Shown: positions 1 to 6,993 of the stretch, piece by piece
Position numbering within the stretch: position 1 is the first letter of the stretch
Layout of the letters: each line of letters begins with the position of its first letter
NCBI GenBank assembly: GCA_024403585.1
Contig: JAKSRN010000006.1
Span: 1-23,240, forward strand
Length of the DNA stretch: 23,240 bases
Direction of reading: 5' to 3'
Origin: Lachnospiraceae bacterium
Lineage (GTDB): Bacteria > Bacillota > Clostridia > Lachnospirales > Lachnospiraceae
Made by a program: the position numbers and the translations under genes
Notes under the pieces: generated by a model
The model's database searches: none
What the model was told of the DNA's origin: nothing
What the model saw: only the letters and a program-made list of their open reading frames with translations

Positions 1-54
1 GCGCTAGAGGCGGCTTACGGTGATTCTTTACAGAACAGGAGATTTGTTATATAA
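1..54 (+). CDS. Possible C-terminal tail of an upstream gene (partial)
   Basis: Frame 1 is open from the first base to a TAA at 52-54 and would encode the last 17 residues of a protein, ending NRRFVI. The other two forward frames are closed within the first 30 bases. The tail does not match the EF-Tu C-terminus, which is the usual upstream neighbour of rpsJ in many Firmicutes. The fragment is too short to identify, and it may simply be an open stretch by chance. Confidence 0.3.
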   Translation, partial: ALEAAYGDSLQNRRFVI

Positions 55-114
55 TAAAAGGTACGCGAACCCTGTTCGTGAGGTGGTCAAAGCACATTGT
101 GAAAATGCACAAAA

Positions 115-146
115 AAACGGAAAAAAGATCCTAAGATTTTCCGTTT
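115..146. terminator. Hairpin upstream of the rpsJ promoter, possible terminator
   Basis: A 10-bp perfect stem pairs AAACGGAAAA (115-124) with TTTTCCGTTT (137-146) across a 12-nt loop. The A-run at 111-117 reads as a U-tract on the - strand, while the + strand has only a short U run. It lies between the end of the upstream open frame and the rpsJ promoter, so it may close the upstream transcript. The stem is A/U-rich and weak, so the call is tentative. Confidence 0.4.
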
Positions 147-174
147 GAGATTGTGAAAAAAATTTAAAAAGTGC

Positions 175-203
175 TTGATTTTTTAAAACAATGAGCATAT
201 AAT
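175..203 (+). promoter_or_regulatory. Sigma-A promoter of the S10-spc operon
   Basis: TTGATT (175-180) and a consensus TATAAT (198-203) are separated by exactly 17 bases. The region upstream (about 111-170) is rich in A and T runs, like an UP element. Transcription would start near 210, giving an rpsJ leader of about 220 nt. This is the only strong promoter seen ahead of the ribosomal protein genes. Confidence 0.8.
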
Positions 204-209
204 AACCAC

Positions 210-432
210 TGTTGTGACATGATAGCGACGAAGCGTGAGGTTGCTGCAGACGATGCAGGTTTTCCGTGGAGCGAATGTCAAGTTAGAAAAAACTGGCGAC
301 AAGTCACTGTACCCAACTAAACATGTCCGTATAAAAACGGAACACCCGTGTGGAAATCACGACACACACGGAAATGTGTACAGTCACCACTTGTCGTACT
401 ATTAAAAGTGCGAATAGGAGGCGACTTTTTTT
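210..432 (+). promoter_or_regulatory. Structured 5' leader of the S10 operon, likely ribosomal-protein autoregulatory RNA
   Basis: The untranslated leader folds into two domains. The 5' domain is closed by TGACAT (215-220) with ATGTCA (275-280) and contains stems 224-229/240-245 and 244-248/254-258, which share two bases. The 3' domain is closed by 8 bp (297-304 with 389-396) continued by 7 bp (306-312 with 378-384). It encloses a hairpin 324-330/337-344 with one bulge and a perfect 7-bp hairpin 346-352/365-371. A final hairpin (404-412/422-429) holds the Shine-Dalgarno in its loop. S10 operons in E. coli are controlled by L4 binding their leader; a comparable role here is an inference, and the ligand is unknown. 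Confidence 0.6.
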
Positions 433-750
433 ATGGCAAATCAGGTAATGAGAATCACACTCAAAGCGTATGATCATCAGATCGTTGATGCATCCGCTGC
501 AAAAATCATCGAGACAGTAAAAAGAAACGGAGCACAGGTAAGCGGACCAGTTCCACTTCCAACAAAGAAAGAGATCGTTACAATTCTCCGTGCTACTCAC
601 AAATATAAAGATTCCCGTGAGCAGTTCGAGCAGAGAACCCACAAAAGACTGATCGACATCATCGCTCCAACTCAGAAAACTGTAGATGCACTTTCCAGAC
701 TGGAGATGCCAGCTGGTGTGTACATCGACATCAAGATGAAAACAAAATAA
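433..750 (+). CDS. rpsJ: 30S ribosomal protein S10 (uS10)
   Basis: S10 sits in the head of the 30S subunit and, with NusB, also takes part in transcription antitermination of rRNA. The 105-residue product has normal family length and the typical opening (MRITLKAYDHQIVDASA) and the GPVPLPTK segment. The start at 433 is set by TAGGAGG at 415-421 followed by a seven-T run directly before the ATG. It is the first gene of the operon, behind the structured leader. A start at the second Met (residue 6) would match shorter homologues but is much too far from the Shine-Dalgarno. Confidence 0.97.
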   Translation: MANQVMRITLKAYDHQIVDASAAKIIETVKRNGAQVSGPVPLPTKKEIVTILRATHKYKDSREQFEQRTHKRLIDIIAPTQKTVDALSRLEMPAGVYIDIKMKTK

Positions 751-768
751 TTTAAAAGCCATAACATC

Positions 769-858
769 AGTTAATTGATATAGAAGTAATCGCAAACAAA
801 CATATAAGCGCATTCCACTTATATCTGTTAACTAGAATGAGCTCCCGAAAGGGCGCTC
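769..858 (+). promoter_or_regulatory. Structured rpsJ-rplC intergenic RNA
   Basis: The 136-nt gap is long for this operon. AGTTAATTGATATA (769-782) can pair with TATATCTGTTAACT (820-833) as two 6-bp blocks around a 2-nt mismatch. A competing inner hairpin pairs ATATAAG with CTTATAT. Next to it, GAGC (839-842)/GCTC (855-858) and CCC/GGG close a GAAA tetraloop (847-850). The rplC Shine-Dalgarno follows at about 872-877. The pattern suggests a regulatory or processing element for L3/L4 expression; that is inference. Confidence 0.4.
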
Positions 859-886
859 CGCTGTAGAAAAACAGGAGGTACAAAGG

Positions 887-1516
887 ATGAAAAAAGCGAT
901 TTTGGCTACAAAAGTTGGAATGACACAGATTTTCAACGAAGACGGAGTACTTACTCCAGTCACTGTACTGCAGGCTGGTCCTTGTGTAGTAACACAGGTA
1001 AAAACTGTTGAGAACGACGGTTACAGTGCAGTTCAGGTTGGATTTGGTGACATCAGAGAGAAACTGGTGAACAAACCAAGAAAAGGACAGTTTGACAAAG
1101 CAGGCGTTTCTTACAAGAGATTCCTGAAAGAGTTCAAACTCGAGGATGCTGAGAGCTACGAAGTAAAACAGGAGATCAAAGCTGACGTATTCGCAGCTGG
1201 CGATAAGATCGACGCTACAGCAATCAGCAAAGGTAAAGGTTTCCAGGGCGCAATCAAGAGACATGGCCAGTCCAGAGGACCTATGGCTCACGGTTCTAAA
1301 TACCATCGTCATGCAGGTTCCAATGGTGCTTGTTCTGATCCTTCTAAAGTATTTAAAGGAAAAAGAATGCCAGGTCACATGGGAAATGTAAAAGTAACTA
1401 TCCAGAATCTGGAAGTAGTTCGTGTAGATGCTGAGAACAACCTGTTACTGGTTAAAGGATCTGTACCAGGACCAAAGAAATCCCTGGTTACAATCAAAGA
1501 GACAGTAAAGGCCTAA
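887..1516 (+). CDS. rplC: 50S ribosomal protein L3 (uL3)
   Basis: L3 is one of the first proteins to bind 23S rRNA, and a long loop reaches the peptidyl transferase centre. The 209-residue protein opens with the family signature KKAILATKVGMTQIF and carries the conserved loop around GRGMGHMGNVKVT-like residues near position 160 (GKRMPGHMGNVKVTIQNL) and the HRHAGSNGACSDPSKVFKG stretch. Its length is typical of bacterial L3. The start is set by ACAGGAGGT about 10 bases upstream. It follows rpsJ after a structured 136-nt gap and precedes rplD by 27 nt. Confidence 0.97.
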   Translation: MKKAILATKVGMTQIFNEDGVLTPVTVLQAGPCVVTQVKTVENDGYSAVQVGFGDIREKLVNKPRKGQFDKAGVSYKRFLKEFKLEDAESYEVKQEIKADVFAAGDKIDATAISKGKGFQGAIKRHGQSRGPMAHGSKYHRHAGSNGACSDPSKVFKGKRMPGHMGNVKVTIQNLEVVRVDAENNLLLVKGSVPGPKKSLVTIKETVKA

Positions 1517-1543
1517 CTCGTAACTGGAAAGGAGAACCTACAA

Positions 1544-2164
1544 ATGGCAAACGTATCTGTTTTTAATATGGAAGGTGCTCAGGTTGGAACAATCGAGCTT
1601 TCCGATGCCGTATTCGGTGTAGAAATTAAAGAGAATCTGGTTCACCAGGCAGTTATCCAGCAGCTGGCTAACAACCGTCAGGGAACTCAGAAAGCAAAAA
1701 CCCGCTCTGAAGTAAGCGGAGGCGGAAGAAAACCTTGGAGACAGAAAGGTACCGGTCATGCAAGACAGGGATCTACAAGAGCTCCACAGTGGACAGGTGG
1801 CGGAGTTGTATTCGCTCCAGTTCCAAGAGACTACTCCTTCAAGATGAACAAAAAAGAGAAGAGAGCAGCTCTGAAATCCGTTCTGACAAGCAAAGTTCAG
1901 GAGAACAAATTCATCGTTCTTGATGAGCTGAAACTTGCAGAGGTTAAAACAAAAGAGATGGTTAAAGTACTGAACAACCTTAAAGTTGACAATGCACTCG
2001 TAGTAATCAACGATGACAGCGAGAACGTAGTACTTTCCACAAGAAATATCGCTGGTGTTGCTACTGCAGCTGTTAATACAATCAACGTATACGACCTGCT
2101 GAAATACAACACTGTAATCGCTACCAAGAGCAGCGTAGCTTCTATCGAGGAGGTATATGCATAA
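1544..2164 (+). CDS. rplD: 50S ribosomal protein L4 (uL4)
   Basis: L4 lines the constriction of the nascent peptide exit tunnel and in enterobacteria represses its own operon by binding the S10 leader. The 206-residue product has the conserved tunnel loop KTRSEVSGGGRKPWRQKGTG near residues 48-67 and the following RQGSTRAPQWTGGGVVF. Length is normal. AAAGGAG at about 1528 sets the start. The stop codon overlaps the rplW start by one base (TAATG), so L4 and L23 are probably translationally coupled. If the S10 leader is autoregulated, L4 is the first candidate ligand. Confidence 0.97.
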   Translation: MANVSVFNMEGAQVGTIELSDAVFGVEIKENLVHQAVIQQLANNRQGTQKAKTRSEVSGGGRKPWRQKGTGHARQGSTRAPQWTGGGVVFAPVPRDYSFKMNKKEKRAALKSVLTSKVQENKFIVLDELKLAEVKTKEMVKVLNNLKVDNALVVINDDSENVVLSTRNIAGVATAAVNTINVYDLLKYNTVIATKSSVASIEEVYA

Positions 2165-2463
2165 TGGCAAACATTCAGTACTATGACGTAATCCTGAAAC
2201 CGCTCGTAACTGAGAAAAGCATGAACGCTATGGCTGAGAAGAAATACACCTTCCTGGTACATACAGATGCTAACAAAGCTCAGATCAAAGAAGCAGTTGA
2301 GAAAATGTTCGAGGGAACAAAAGTTAAAAGCGTTAACACAATGAACATGGACGGAAAAACAAAACGCCGTGGCATGACATTTGGAAAAACTGCTAAAACA
2401 AAAAAAGCAATCGTTGCTTTAACTGAGGACAGCAAAGATATCGAGATCTTCGAGGGACTTTAA
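2164..2463 (+). CDS. rplW: 50S ribosomal protein L23 (uL23)
   Basis: L23 sits at the exit of the nascent peptide tunnel and is the docking site for trigger factor and the signal recognition particle. The 99-residue protein starts MANIQYYDVILKPLVTEKS, with the conserved PLVTEKS motif near residues 13-19, and has the central basic loop KTKRRG near residue 64. The start overlaps the rplD stop by one base; the Shine-Dalgarno GAGGAGG is inside the end of rplD (about 2147-2153). A 98-nt gap with several short hairpins separates it from rplB. Confidence 0.97.
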   Translation: MANIQYYDVILKPLVTEKSMNAMAEKKYTFLVHTDANKAQIKEAVEKMFEGTKVKSVNTMNMDGKTKRRGMTFGKTAKTKKAIVALTEDSKDIEIFEGL

Positions 2464-2561
2464 TTAAGACCTGAAGCTGTCAGAGATATACGCAGTAAAG
2501 CGTGATAACAAACACGAATGCTTGGCTTACAAGCAGTTCGGAGATGAAAGGAGAAACCGTA

Positions 2562-3407
2562 ATGGGAATTAAGACATATAACCCATATACACCTTCCAGA
2601 AGACATATGACCGGTTCTGATTTCTGTGAGATCACAAAATCCACACCAGAGAAATCACTGGTTGTTTCACTGAAAAAGAATTCTGGACGTAATAACCAGG
2701 GAAAAATCACCGTTAGACATCATGGTGGCGGAAGCAGAAGAAAATACAGAATCATCGATTTCAAGAGAAATAAAGATGGTATCCCAGCAACAGTAGTTGC
2801 AATCGAGTACGATCCAAACAGAACAGCAAACATCGCTCTGATCTGCTATGCAGACGGACAGAAAGCTTACATCCTTGCTACAGAGGGAATGCAGGTAGGC
2901 TGGAAAGTTATGAACGGTGAGACTGCTGAGGTTCGTCCTGGCAACTGCCTGCCACTGGCTAACATCCCAGTTGGTACTCAGATTCACAATATTGAGATGC
3001 ATCCTGGAAAAGGCGGACAGCTTGTTCGTTCTGCAGGAGATGGCGCTCAGCTTATGGCTAAAGAGGGCAAATATGCAACACTTCGTCTGCCATCCGGCGA
3101 GATGAGAATGGTGCCTATTAACTGCCGCGCAACAGTTGGTGTTGTTGGAAACGGAGAGCACAGCCTGATCAACGTAGGTAAGGCTGGTAGAAAACGTCAC
3201 ATGGGTATCCGCCCTACAGTTCGTGGTTCCGTAATGAACCCTAATGACCATCCACACGGTGGTGGTGAGGGACGTGCACCAATCGGACGTCCAGGTCCAT
3301 GTACTCCTTGGGGTAAACCTGCAATGGGTCTGAAGACAAGAAAGAAAAACAAACAGTCCAACAAACTGATCGTTCGTAGACGTGATGGTAAAACACTGAC
3401 AAAATAA
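2562..3407 (+). CDS. rplB: 50S ribosomal protein L2 (uL2)
   Basis: L2 is needed for subunit association and peptidyl transferase activity. The 281-residue product begins GIKTYNPYTPSRRHMT, and near its C-terminus has the diagnostic MNPNDHPHGGGEGRAPIG segment with the conserved histidine. An in-frame ATG exists at 2502, but the true start is 2562. The upstream 20 codons resemble no L2 N-terminus, and GAAAGGAG at about 2546-2553 is correctly placed for 2562. The 98-nt leader holds small stems such as 2520-2524/2530-2534. rpsS follows after 11 nt. Confidence 0.97.
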   Translation: MGIKTYNPYTPSRRHMTGSDFCEITKSTPEKSLVVSLKKNSGRNNQGKITVRHHGGGSRRKYRIIDFKRNKDGIPATVVAIEYDPNRTANIALICYADGQKAYILATEGMQVGWKVMNGETAEVRPGNCLPLANIPVGTQIHNIEMHPGKGGQLVRSAGDGAQLMAKEGKYATLRLPSGEMRMVPINCRATVGVVGNGEHSLINVGKAGRKRHMGIRPTVRGSVMNPNDHPHGGGEGRAPIGRPGPCTPWGKPAMGLKTRKKNKQSNKLIVRRRDGKTLTK

Positions 3408-3418
3408 GGAGGTAACCA

Positions 3419-3697
3419 ATGGCTCGTTCATTGAAAAAAGGACCATTTGCTGATGCAAGCCTGTTAAAGAAAGTTGATGCTGCAAACGCATCTGGTGATA
3501 AAGCAGTTATTAAAACCTGGTCTCGCCGCTCTACTATCTTCCCTTCATTCGTAGGACTCACAATTGCAGTTCACGACGGAAGAAAACATGTGCCGGTATA
3601 CGTTACTGAGGATATGGTAGGACACAAACTCGGAGAGTTCGTAGCTACCAGAACCTACAGAGGACACGGCAAAGACGAGAAGAAATCTAAGAGATAA
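3419..3697 (+). CDS. rpsS: 30S ribosomal protein S19 (uS19)
   Basis: S19 lies in the 30S head, partners S13, and contributes to bridges with the large subunit. The 92-residue product starts MARSLKKGPFAD and contains the typical IKTWSRRSTIFPSFVGLTIAVHDG-type core (residues about 32-55) and the GEFVATRTYRGHGK C-terminal segment. AAGGAGG lies about 7 bases before the ATG. Its usual partner S13 is not encoded in this window, because the alpha operon is absent here. Confidence 0.97.
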   Translation: MARSLKKGPFADASLLKKVDAANASGDKAVIKTWSRRSTIFPSFVGLTIAVHDGRKHVPVYVTEDMVGHKLGEFVATRTYRGHGKDEKKSKR

Positions 3698-3725
3698 GTA
3701 GTAGGCGAAAGGAGGTTATTTAGCA

Positions 3726-4112
3726 ATGGCTAAAGGACATAGAAGTCAGATCAAGAGATCTAGAAATGAGAATAAAGATACAAGACCTTCTGCTAAACTG
3801 TCATACGCAAGAATGTCAGTTCAGAAAGCTTGTTATGTACTGGATGCTATCCGCGGTAAAGATGTAGAGACTGCGATCGGTATCCTGGCATACAACCCAA
3901 GATATGCTTCCAGCGTTATCAAAAAACTGCTGGAGTCCGCAATTGCAAATGCTGAGAACAACAACGGACTTAGCAGAGAGAACCTGTATGTGGCAGAGTG
4001 CTTCGCTAACAAAGCTCCTACAATGAAGAGAATTCATCCAAGAGCTCAGGGTAGAGCATACCGCATTGAGAAGAGAACAAGTCACATCTCCATCGTACTT
4101 GATGAGAAATAA
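3726..4112 (+). CDS. rplV: 50S ribosomal protein L22 (uL22)
   Basis: L22 spans the large subunit and its beta-hairpin lines the exit tunnel opposite L4, near where macrolide resistance mutations occur. The product is 128 residues with the conserved core SVQKACYVLDAIRGK, AENNNGLSRENLYVAE and the C-terminal RAQGRAYRIEKRTSHI segment. The 16-20 residue N-terminal extension (AKGHRSQIKRSRNENKDTRP) makes it longer than E. coli L22 (110 aa), as in many clostridia. AAAGGAGG at about 3708 sets the start. Confidence 0.96.
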   Translation: MAKGHRSQIKRSRNENKDTRPSAKLSYARMSVQKACYVLDAIRGKDVETAIGILAYNPRYASSVIKKLLESAIANAENNNGLSRENLYVAECFANKAPTMKRIHPRAQGRAYRIEKRTSHISIVLDEK

Positions 4113-4123
4113 GGAGGGCAATC

Positions 4124-4780
4124 ATGGGACAGAAAGTTAATCCACACGGCCTTAGAGTCGGTGTAATTAAAGACTGGGATTCCAAATGGTATGCTGAAGG
4201 CGACTTCGCAGACTATCTGGTTGAAGATTATAACATCAGAAAATTCCTGAAAAAGAGACTTTACAGCGCAGGAATTTCTAAAATCGAGATCGAGAGAACA
4301 GCTGATCGTTGCAAAGTTATCGTTTACACAGCTAAACCAGGTGTTGTAATCGGTAAAGGCGGAGCTGAGATCGAGAAAGTGAAAGCTGAGCTTTCCAAAC
4401 TTACTTCCAAAAAACTGATCGTAGATATCAAAGAGGTTAAGAGACCAGACCGCGATGCACAGCTGGTTGCTGAGAACATTGCTCTGCAGCTTGAGAATCG
4501 TATCTCTTTCCGTCGTGCTATGAAATCTACAATGCAGAGAGCTATGAGAGCAGGCGCTAAAGGTATCAAAACATCCGTATCCGGACGTCTTGGCGGTGCT
4601 GATATGGCTCGTACAGAGTTCTACAATGAGGGAACAATCCCGCTTCAGACACTGCGTGCTGACATCGACTACGGCTTCGCAGAGGCAGACACAACTTACG
4701 GAAAAGTTGGTGTTAAAGCGTGGGTTTACAATGGAGAAGTACTTCCAGTCAAAGGAACTAAGGAAGGGAGCGATAAATAA
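4124..4780 (+). CDS. rpsC: 30S ribosomal protein S3 (uS3)
   Basis: S3 guards the mRNA entry tunnel and contributes to ribosomal helicase activity. The 218-residue protein starts MGQKVNPHGLRVG and has a type II KH domain with the loop IGKGG at residues 76-80. The C-terminal domain contains GRLGGADMARTEFYNEGTIPLQ and the DYGFAEADTTYGKVGVKAWV segment. AAGGAGG is 8 bases before the start. It is 11 nt after rplV and 2 nt before rplP, a tight S3-L16 junction that suggests coupled translation. Confidence 0.97.
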   Translation: MGQKVNPHGLRVGVIKDWDSKWYAEGDFADYLVEDYNIRKFLKKRLYSAGISKIEIERTADRCKVIVYTAKPGVVIGKGGAEIEKVKAELSKLTSKKLIVDIKEVKRPDRDAQLVAENIALQLENRISFRRAMKSTMQRAMRAGAKGIKTSVSGRLGGADMARTEFYNEGTIPLQTLRADIDYGFAEADTTYGKVGVKAWVYNGEVLPVKGTKEGSDK

Positions 4781-4782
4781 TT

Positions 4783-5220
4783 ATGTTAATGCCAAAGAGA
4801 GTTAAACGTCGTAAACAGTTCCGCGGATCCATGAGAGGAAAAGCACTTAGAGGAAACAGAATCACTAATGGTGAGTTCGGACTTGTAGCTGCAGAGCCAT
4901 GCTGGATCAGATCTAACCAGATCGAGGCAGCCCGTGTTGCTATGACTCGTTACATCAAACGTGGTGGTAAAGTATGGATCAAAATCTTCCCTGACAAACC
5001 GGTTTCTGCAAAACCAGCTGAGACTCGAATGGGTTCAGGAAAAGGTTCCCTGGATTACTGGGTAGCAGTAGTAAAACCAGGTCGTGTAATGTTTGAGATC
5101 GCAGGTGTTGCTGAAGAGACAGCACGTGAGGCTCTGCGTCTTGCTATGCATAAGTTACCATGTAAATGTAAAATCGTATCTCGTGCAGATTTAGAAGGCG
5201 GTGACAACAGTGAAGAATAA
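4783..5220 (+). CDS. rplP: 50S ribosomal protein L16 (uL16)
   Basis: L16 binds 23S rRNA and 5S rRNA regions and positions the A-site tRNA. The 145-residue protein has the hallmark start MLMPKRVKRRKQ and the conserved GNRITNGEFGL, RMGSGKGSLDYWVAVVKPGRV and AREALRLAMHKLPCKCK segments. Its Shine-Dalgarno, AAGGAAGGGAG, lies in the end of rpsC (about 4761-4771). The last codons overlap the start of rpmC. Confidence 0.97.
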   Translation: MLMPKRVKRRKQFRGSMRGKALRGNRITNGEFGLVAAEPCWIRSNQIEAARVAMTRYIKRGGKVWIKIFPDKPVSAKPAETRMGSGKGSLDYWVAVVKPGRVMFEIAGVAEETAREALRLAMHKLPCKCKIVSRADLEGGDNSEE

Positions 5221-5413
5221 TAAATATGTAGAGGAGCTGCAGACAAAAACAGCTGCAGAGCTGAAAGAAGAGTTAGTAGCTGCTAAAAAGGAGCTCTTTA
5301 ACCTGAGATTCCAGAATGCGACAAATCAGCTTGAGAATACAAGCAGAATCAAAGAGGTTCGCAAAAATATCGCAAGAATTTCAACTGTAATTGCTCAGAA
5401 AGCAAATTCATAA
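5210..5413 (+). CDS. rpmC: 50S ribosomal protein L29 (uL29)
   Basis: L29 sits beside L23 at the tunnel exit. The reading frame opens at a GTG at 5201, but the GTG at 5210 is the better start. It gives a 67-residue protein beginning MKNNKYVEELQ, and the GAAGGCGGTG stretch at 5195-5204 is spaced correctly for it and would abut 5201. The product has the family core ELKEELVAAKKELFNLRFQ and the TSRIKEVRKNIARI coiled helix. The start overlaps the end of rplP by 11 bases, so L16 and L29 are probably coupled. Confidence 0.93.
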   Translation: MKNNKYVEELQTKTAAELKEELVAAKKELFNLRFQNATNQLENTSRIKEVRKNIARISTVIAQKANS

Positions 5414-5445
5414 GGCCTGGCCTGTGAATTGAAAGGAGACAAATC

Positions 5446-5703
5446 GTGGTAGAAAGAAATCTTAGAAAAACACGTGTCGGAAAAGTAATCAGCGATAAAA
5501 TGGACAAAACAGTCGTTGTTGCTATCGAAGACTTTGTTAAACATCCACTTTACAAGAAAACTGTAAAGAAGACATATAAACTGAAAGCTCATGATGAGAA
5601 CAACGAGTGCAAGATCGGTGATACTGTAAAAGTTATGGAGACCAGACCACTGTCCAAAGATAAAAGATGGAGACTGGTTGAGATCATTGAGAGAGCTAAA
5701 TAA
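5446..5703 (+). CDS. rpsQ: 30S ribosomal protein S17 (uS17)
   Basis: S17 is a primary 16S rRNA binder with an OB fold, needed for early 30S assembly. The 85-residue product uses a GTG start (MVERNLRKTRVG) 7 bases after AAAGGAG. Conserved parts are GKVISDKMDKTVVVAIE, the HPLYKKTVKKTYKLKAHDE loop and GDTVKVMETRPLSKDKRWRLVEIIERAK. It lies in the usual order between L29 and L14. Confidence 0.97.
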   Translation: MVERNLRKTRVGKVISDKMDKTVVVAIEDFVKHPLYKKTVKKTYKLKAHDENNECKIGDTVKVMETRPLSKDKRWRLVEIIERAK

Positions 5704-5731
5704 TTGAAACTGCTATAGGAGGAATACCAGC

Positions 5732-6100
5732 ATGATTCAGCAGGAAAGCAGATTAAAGGTTGCTGATAACACTGGAGCAAAAGAGATTCTTTGCATCCGT
5801 GTTATGGGTGGATCTACTAGAAGATATGCTAACATCGGTGACATTATTGTTGCTACTGTTAAAGATGCAACACCAGGTGGCGTTGTAAAAAAAGGCGATG
5901 TAGTAAAAGCTGTAGTTGTACGTACAGTACATGGTGCACATCGTAAAGATGGTTCTTACATCAAATTCGATGAGAACGCAGCTGTAATTATCAAAGATGA
6001 CAAGACTCCAAAAGGAACCCGTATTTTTGGACCTGTTGCCAGAGAGCTTCGTGAGAAACAGTTTATGAAGATTGTTTCCCTTGCTCCGGAAGTATTATAA
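5732..6100 (+). CDS. rplN: 50S ribosomal protein L14 (uL14)
   Basis: L14 contributes to an intersubunit bridge and is the binding platform for the silencing factor RsfS. The 122-residue product begins MIQQESRLKVADNTGAKEILCIRV, contains the signature GGVVKKGDVVKAVVVRT, and ends REKQFMKIVSLAPEVL, all family-typical with standard length. TATAGGAGG at about 5714-5722 is the Shine-Dalgarno. rplX follows after 10 nt. Confidence 0.97.
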   Translation: MIQQESRLKVADNTGAKEILCIRVMGGSTRRYANIGDIIVATVKDATPGGVVKKGDVVKAVVVRTVHGAHRKDGSYIKFDENAAVIIKDDKTPKGTRIFGPVARELREKQFMKIVSLAPEVL

Positions 6101-6110
6101 GGAGGAAGCA

Positions 6111-6419
6111 ATGTCAGTTAAGATCAAAAAAGGTGATACTGTTAAAGTAATCGCTGGAAAAGATAAAGACAAAGAGGGTAAAGTTCTTTCTGTAGATGCA
6201 AAGAACAACAAAGTAATCGTTGAAGGAATCAACATGATTACAAAACATACAAAACCATCCATGCAGAACCAGCAGGGCGGAATTGTTAACAAAGAGGCTC
6301 CAATCGACATTTCCAACGTAATGTATCTGCACAAAGGTCAGGTTACCAGAATCGGATACAAGATGGATGGAGACAAAAAAGTTCGTGTGGCTAAGAAGAC
6401 CGGCGAAGTGATTGACTAA
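6111..6419 (+). CDS. rplX: 50S ribosomal protein L24 (uL24)
   Basis: L24 is one of two assembly initiators of the large subunit. The 102-residue protein begins MSVKIKKGDTVKVIAGKDKDKEG, a KOW motif, followed by VEGINMITKHTKPS and GGIVNKEAPIDISNVM. The frame extends upstream to an ATG at 6072 inside rplN, but the start at 6111 is supported by AAGGAGG 6 bases upstream and by family alignment. It sits 10 nt after rplN and 19 nt before rplE. Confidence 0.97.
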   Translation: MSVKIKKGDTVKVIAGKDKDKEGKVLSVDAKNNKVIVEGINMITKHTKPSMQNQQGGIVNKEAPIDISNVMYLHKGQVTRIGYKMDGDKKVRVAKKTGEVID

Positions 6420-6438
6420 GTAGAGAGGAGGCCCTAAC

Positions 6439-6978
6439 ATGGCAAGATTAAAAGACTTATACATGAATGAAATCGTCGATGCTATGACGAAGAAATTCGG
6501 TTATAAAAACGTAATGGAAGTGCCAAAACTCGACAAGATCGTTATCAACATGGGTGTTGGTGAGGCTAAAGAGAACGCTAAGGTGCTTGACTCTGCAGTA
6601 GCAGATCTGGAGAAAATCGCTGGACAGAAAGTTGTTGTAACAAAAGCTAAAAAATCTGTTGCAAACTTCAAAATCCGTGAGAATATGCCAATCGGATGTA
6701 AAGTTACTCTTCGTGGAGAGAAAATGTATGAGTTCGCTGATCGTCTGATCAACCTCGCTCTTCCTCGAGTACGTGACTTCCGTGGAGTTAATCCTAATGC
6801 TTTTGATGGCAGAGGTAACTATGCTCTTGGTATCAAAGAGCAGCTGATCTTCCCTGAGATCGAGTACGACAAAGTAGACAAAGTAAGAGGTATGGATATC
6901 ATCTTCGTTACTACTGCTAAGACCGATGAGGAAGCTCGCGAGTTACTGAAATGTTTCAACATGCCATTTGCTAAGTAA
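6439..6978 (+). CDS. rplE: 50S ribosomal protein L5 (uL5)
   Basis: L5 binds 5S rRNA with L18 and L25 and makes contacts with the 30S head and P-site tRNA. The 179-residue product has the family start RLKDLYMNEIVDAMTKKFGYKN, the signature KIVINMGVGEAKENAK, LRGEKMYEFADRLI, and GRGNYALGIKEQLIFPEI, with the C-terminal MDIIFVTTAKTDEEARELL. GAGAGGAGG is properly spaced. Length is standard. Confidence 0.97.
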   Translation: MARLKDLYMNEIVDAMTKKFGYKNVMEVPKLDKIVINMGVGEAKENAKVLDSAVADLEKIAGQKVVVTKAKKSVANFKIRENMPIGCKVTLRGEKMYEFADRLINLALPRVRDFRGVNPNAFDGRGNYALGIKEQLIFPEIEYDKVDKVRGMDIIFVTTAKTDEEARELLKCFNMPFAK

Positions 6979-6993
6979 TAGGAGGAGAAGTTC

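Noticed and set aside
767..1378. - strand open frame of 203 codons opposite rplC
   Set aside because: It is the complement of a highly codon-biased ribosomal protein gene. Its Cys/Phe/Ser-rich product has no family features, and similar frames occur opposite most genes of this operon.
4590..4805. Alternative 71-codon frame overlapping rpsC and rplP
   Set aside because: It is out of frame with both well-supported ribosomal protein genes and has no own family features.
5201..5413. L29 starting at the GTG at 5201
   Set aside because: The Shine-Dalgarno-like GAAGGCGG would touch this codon with no spacer, and family members begin close to the KNNKYVEEL sequence, which fits the GTG at 5210.
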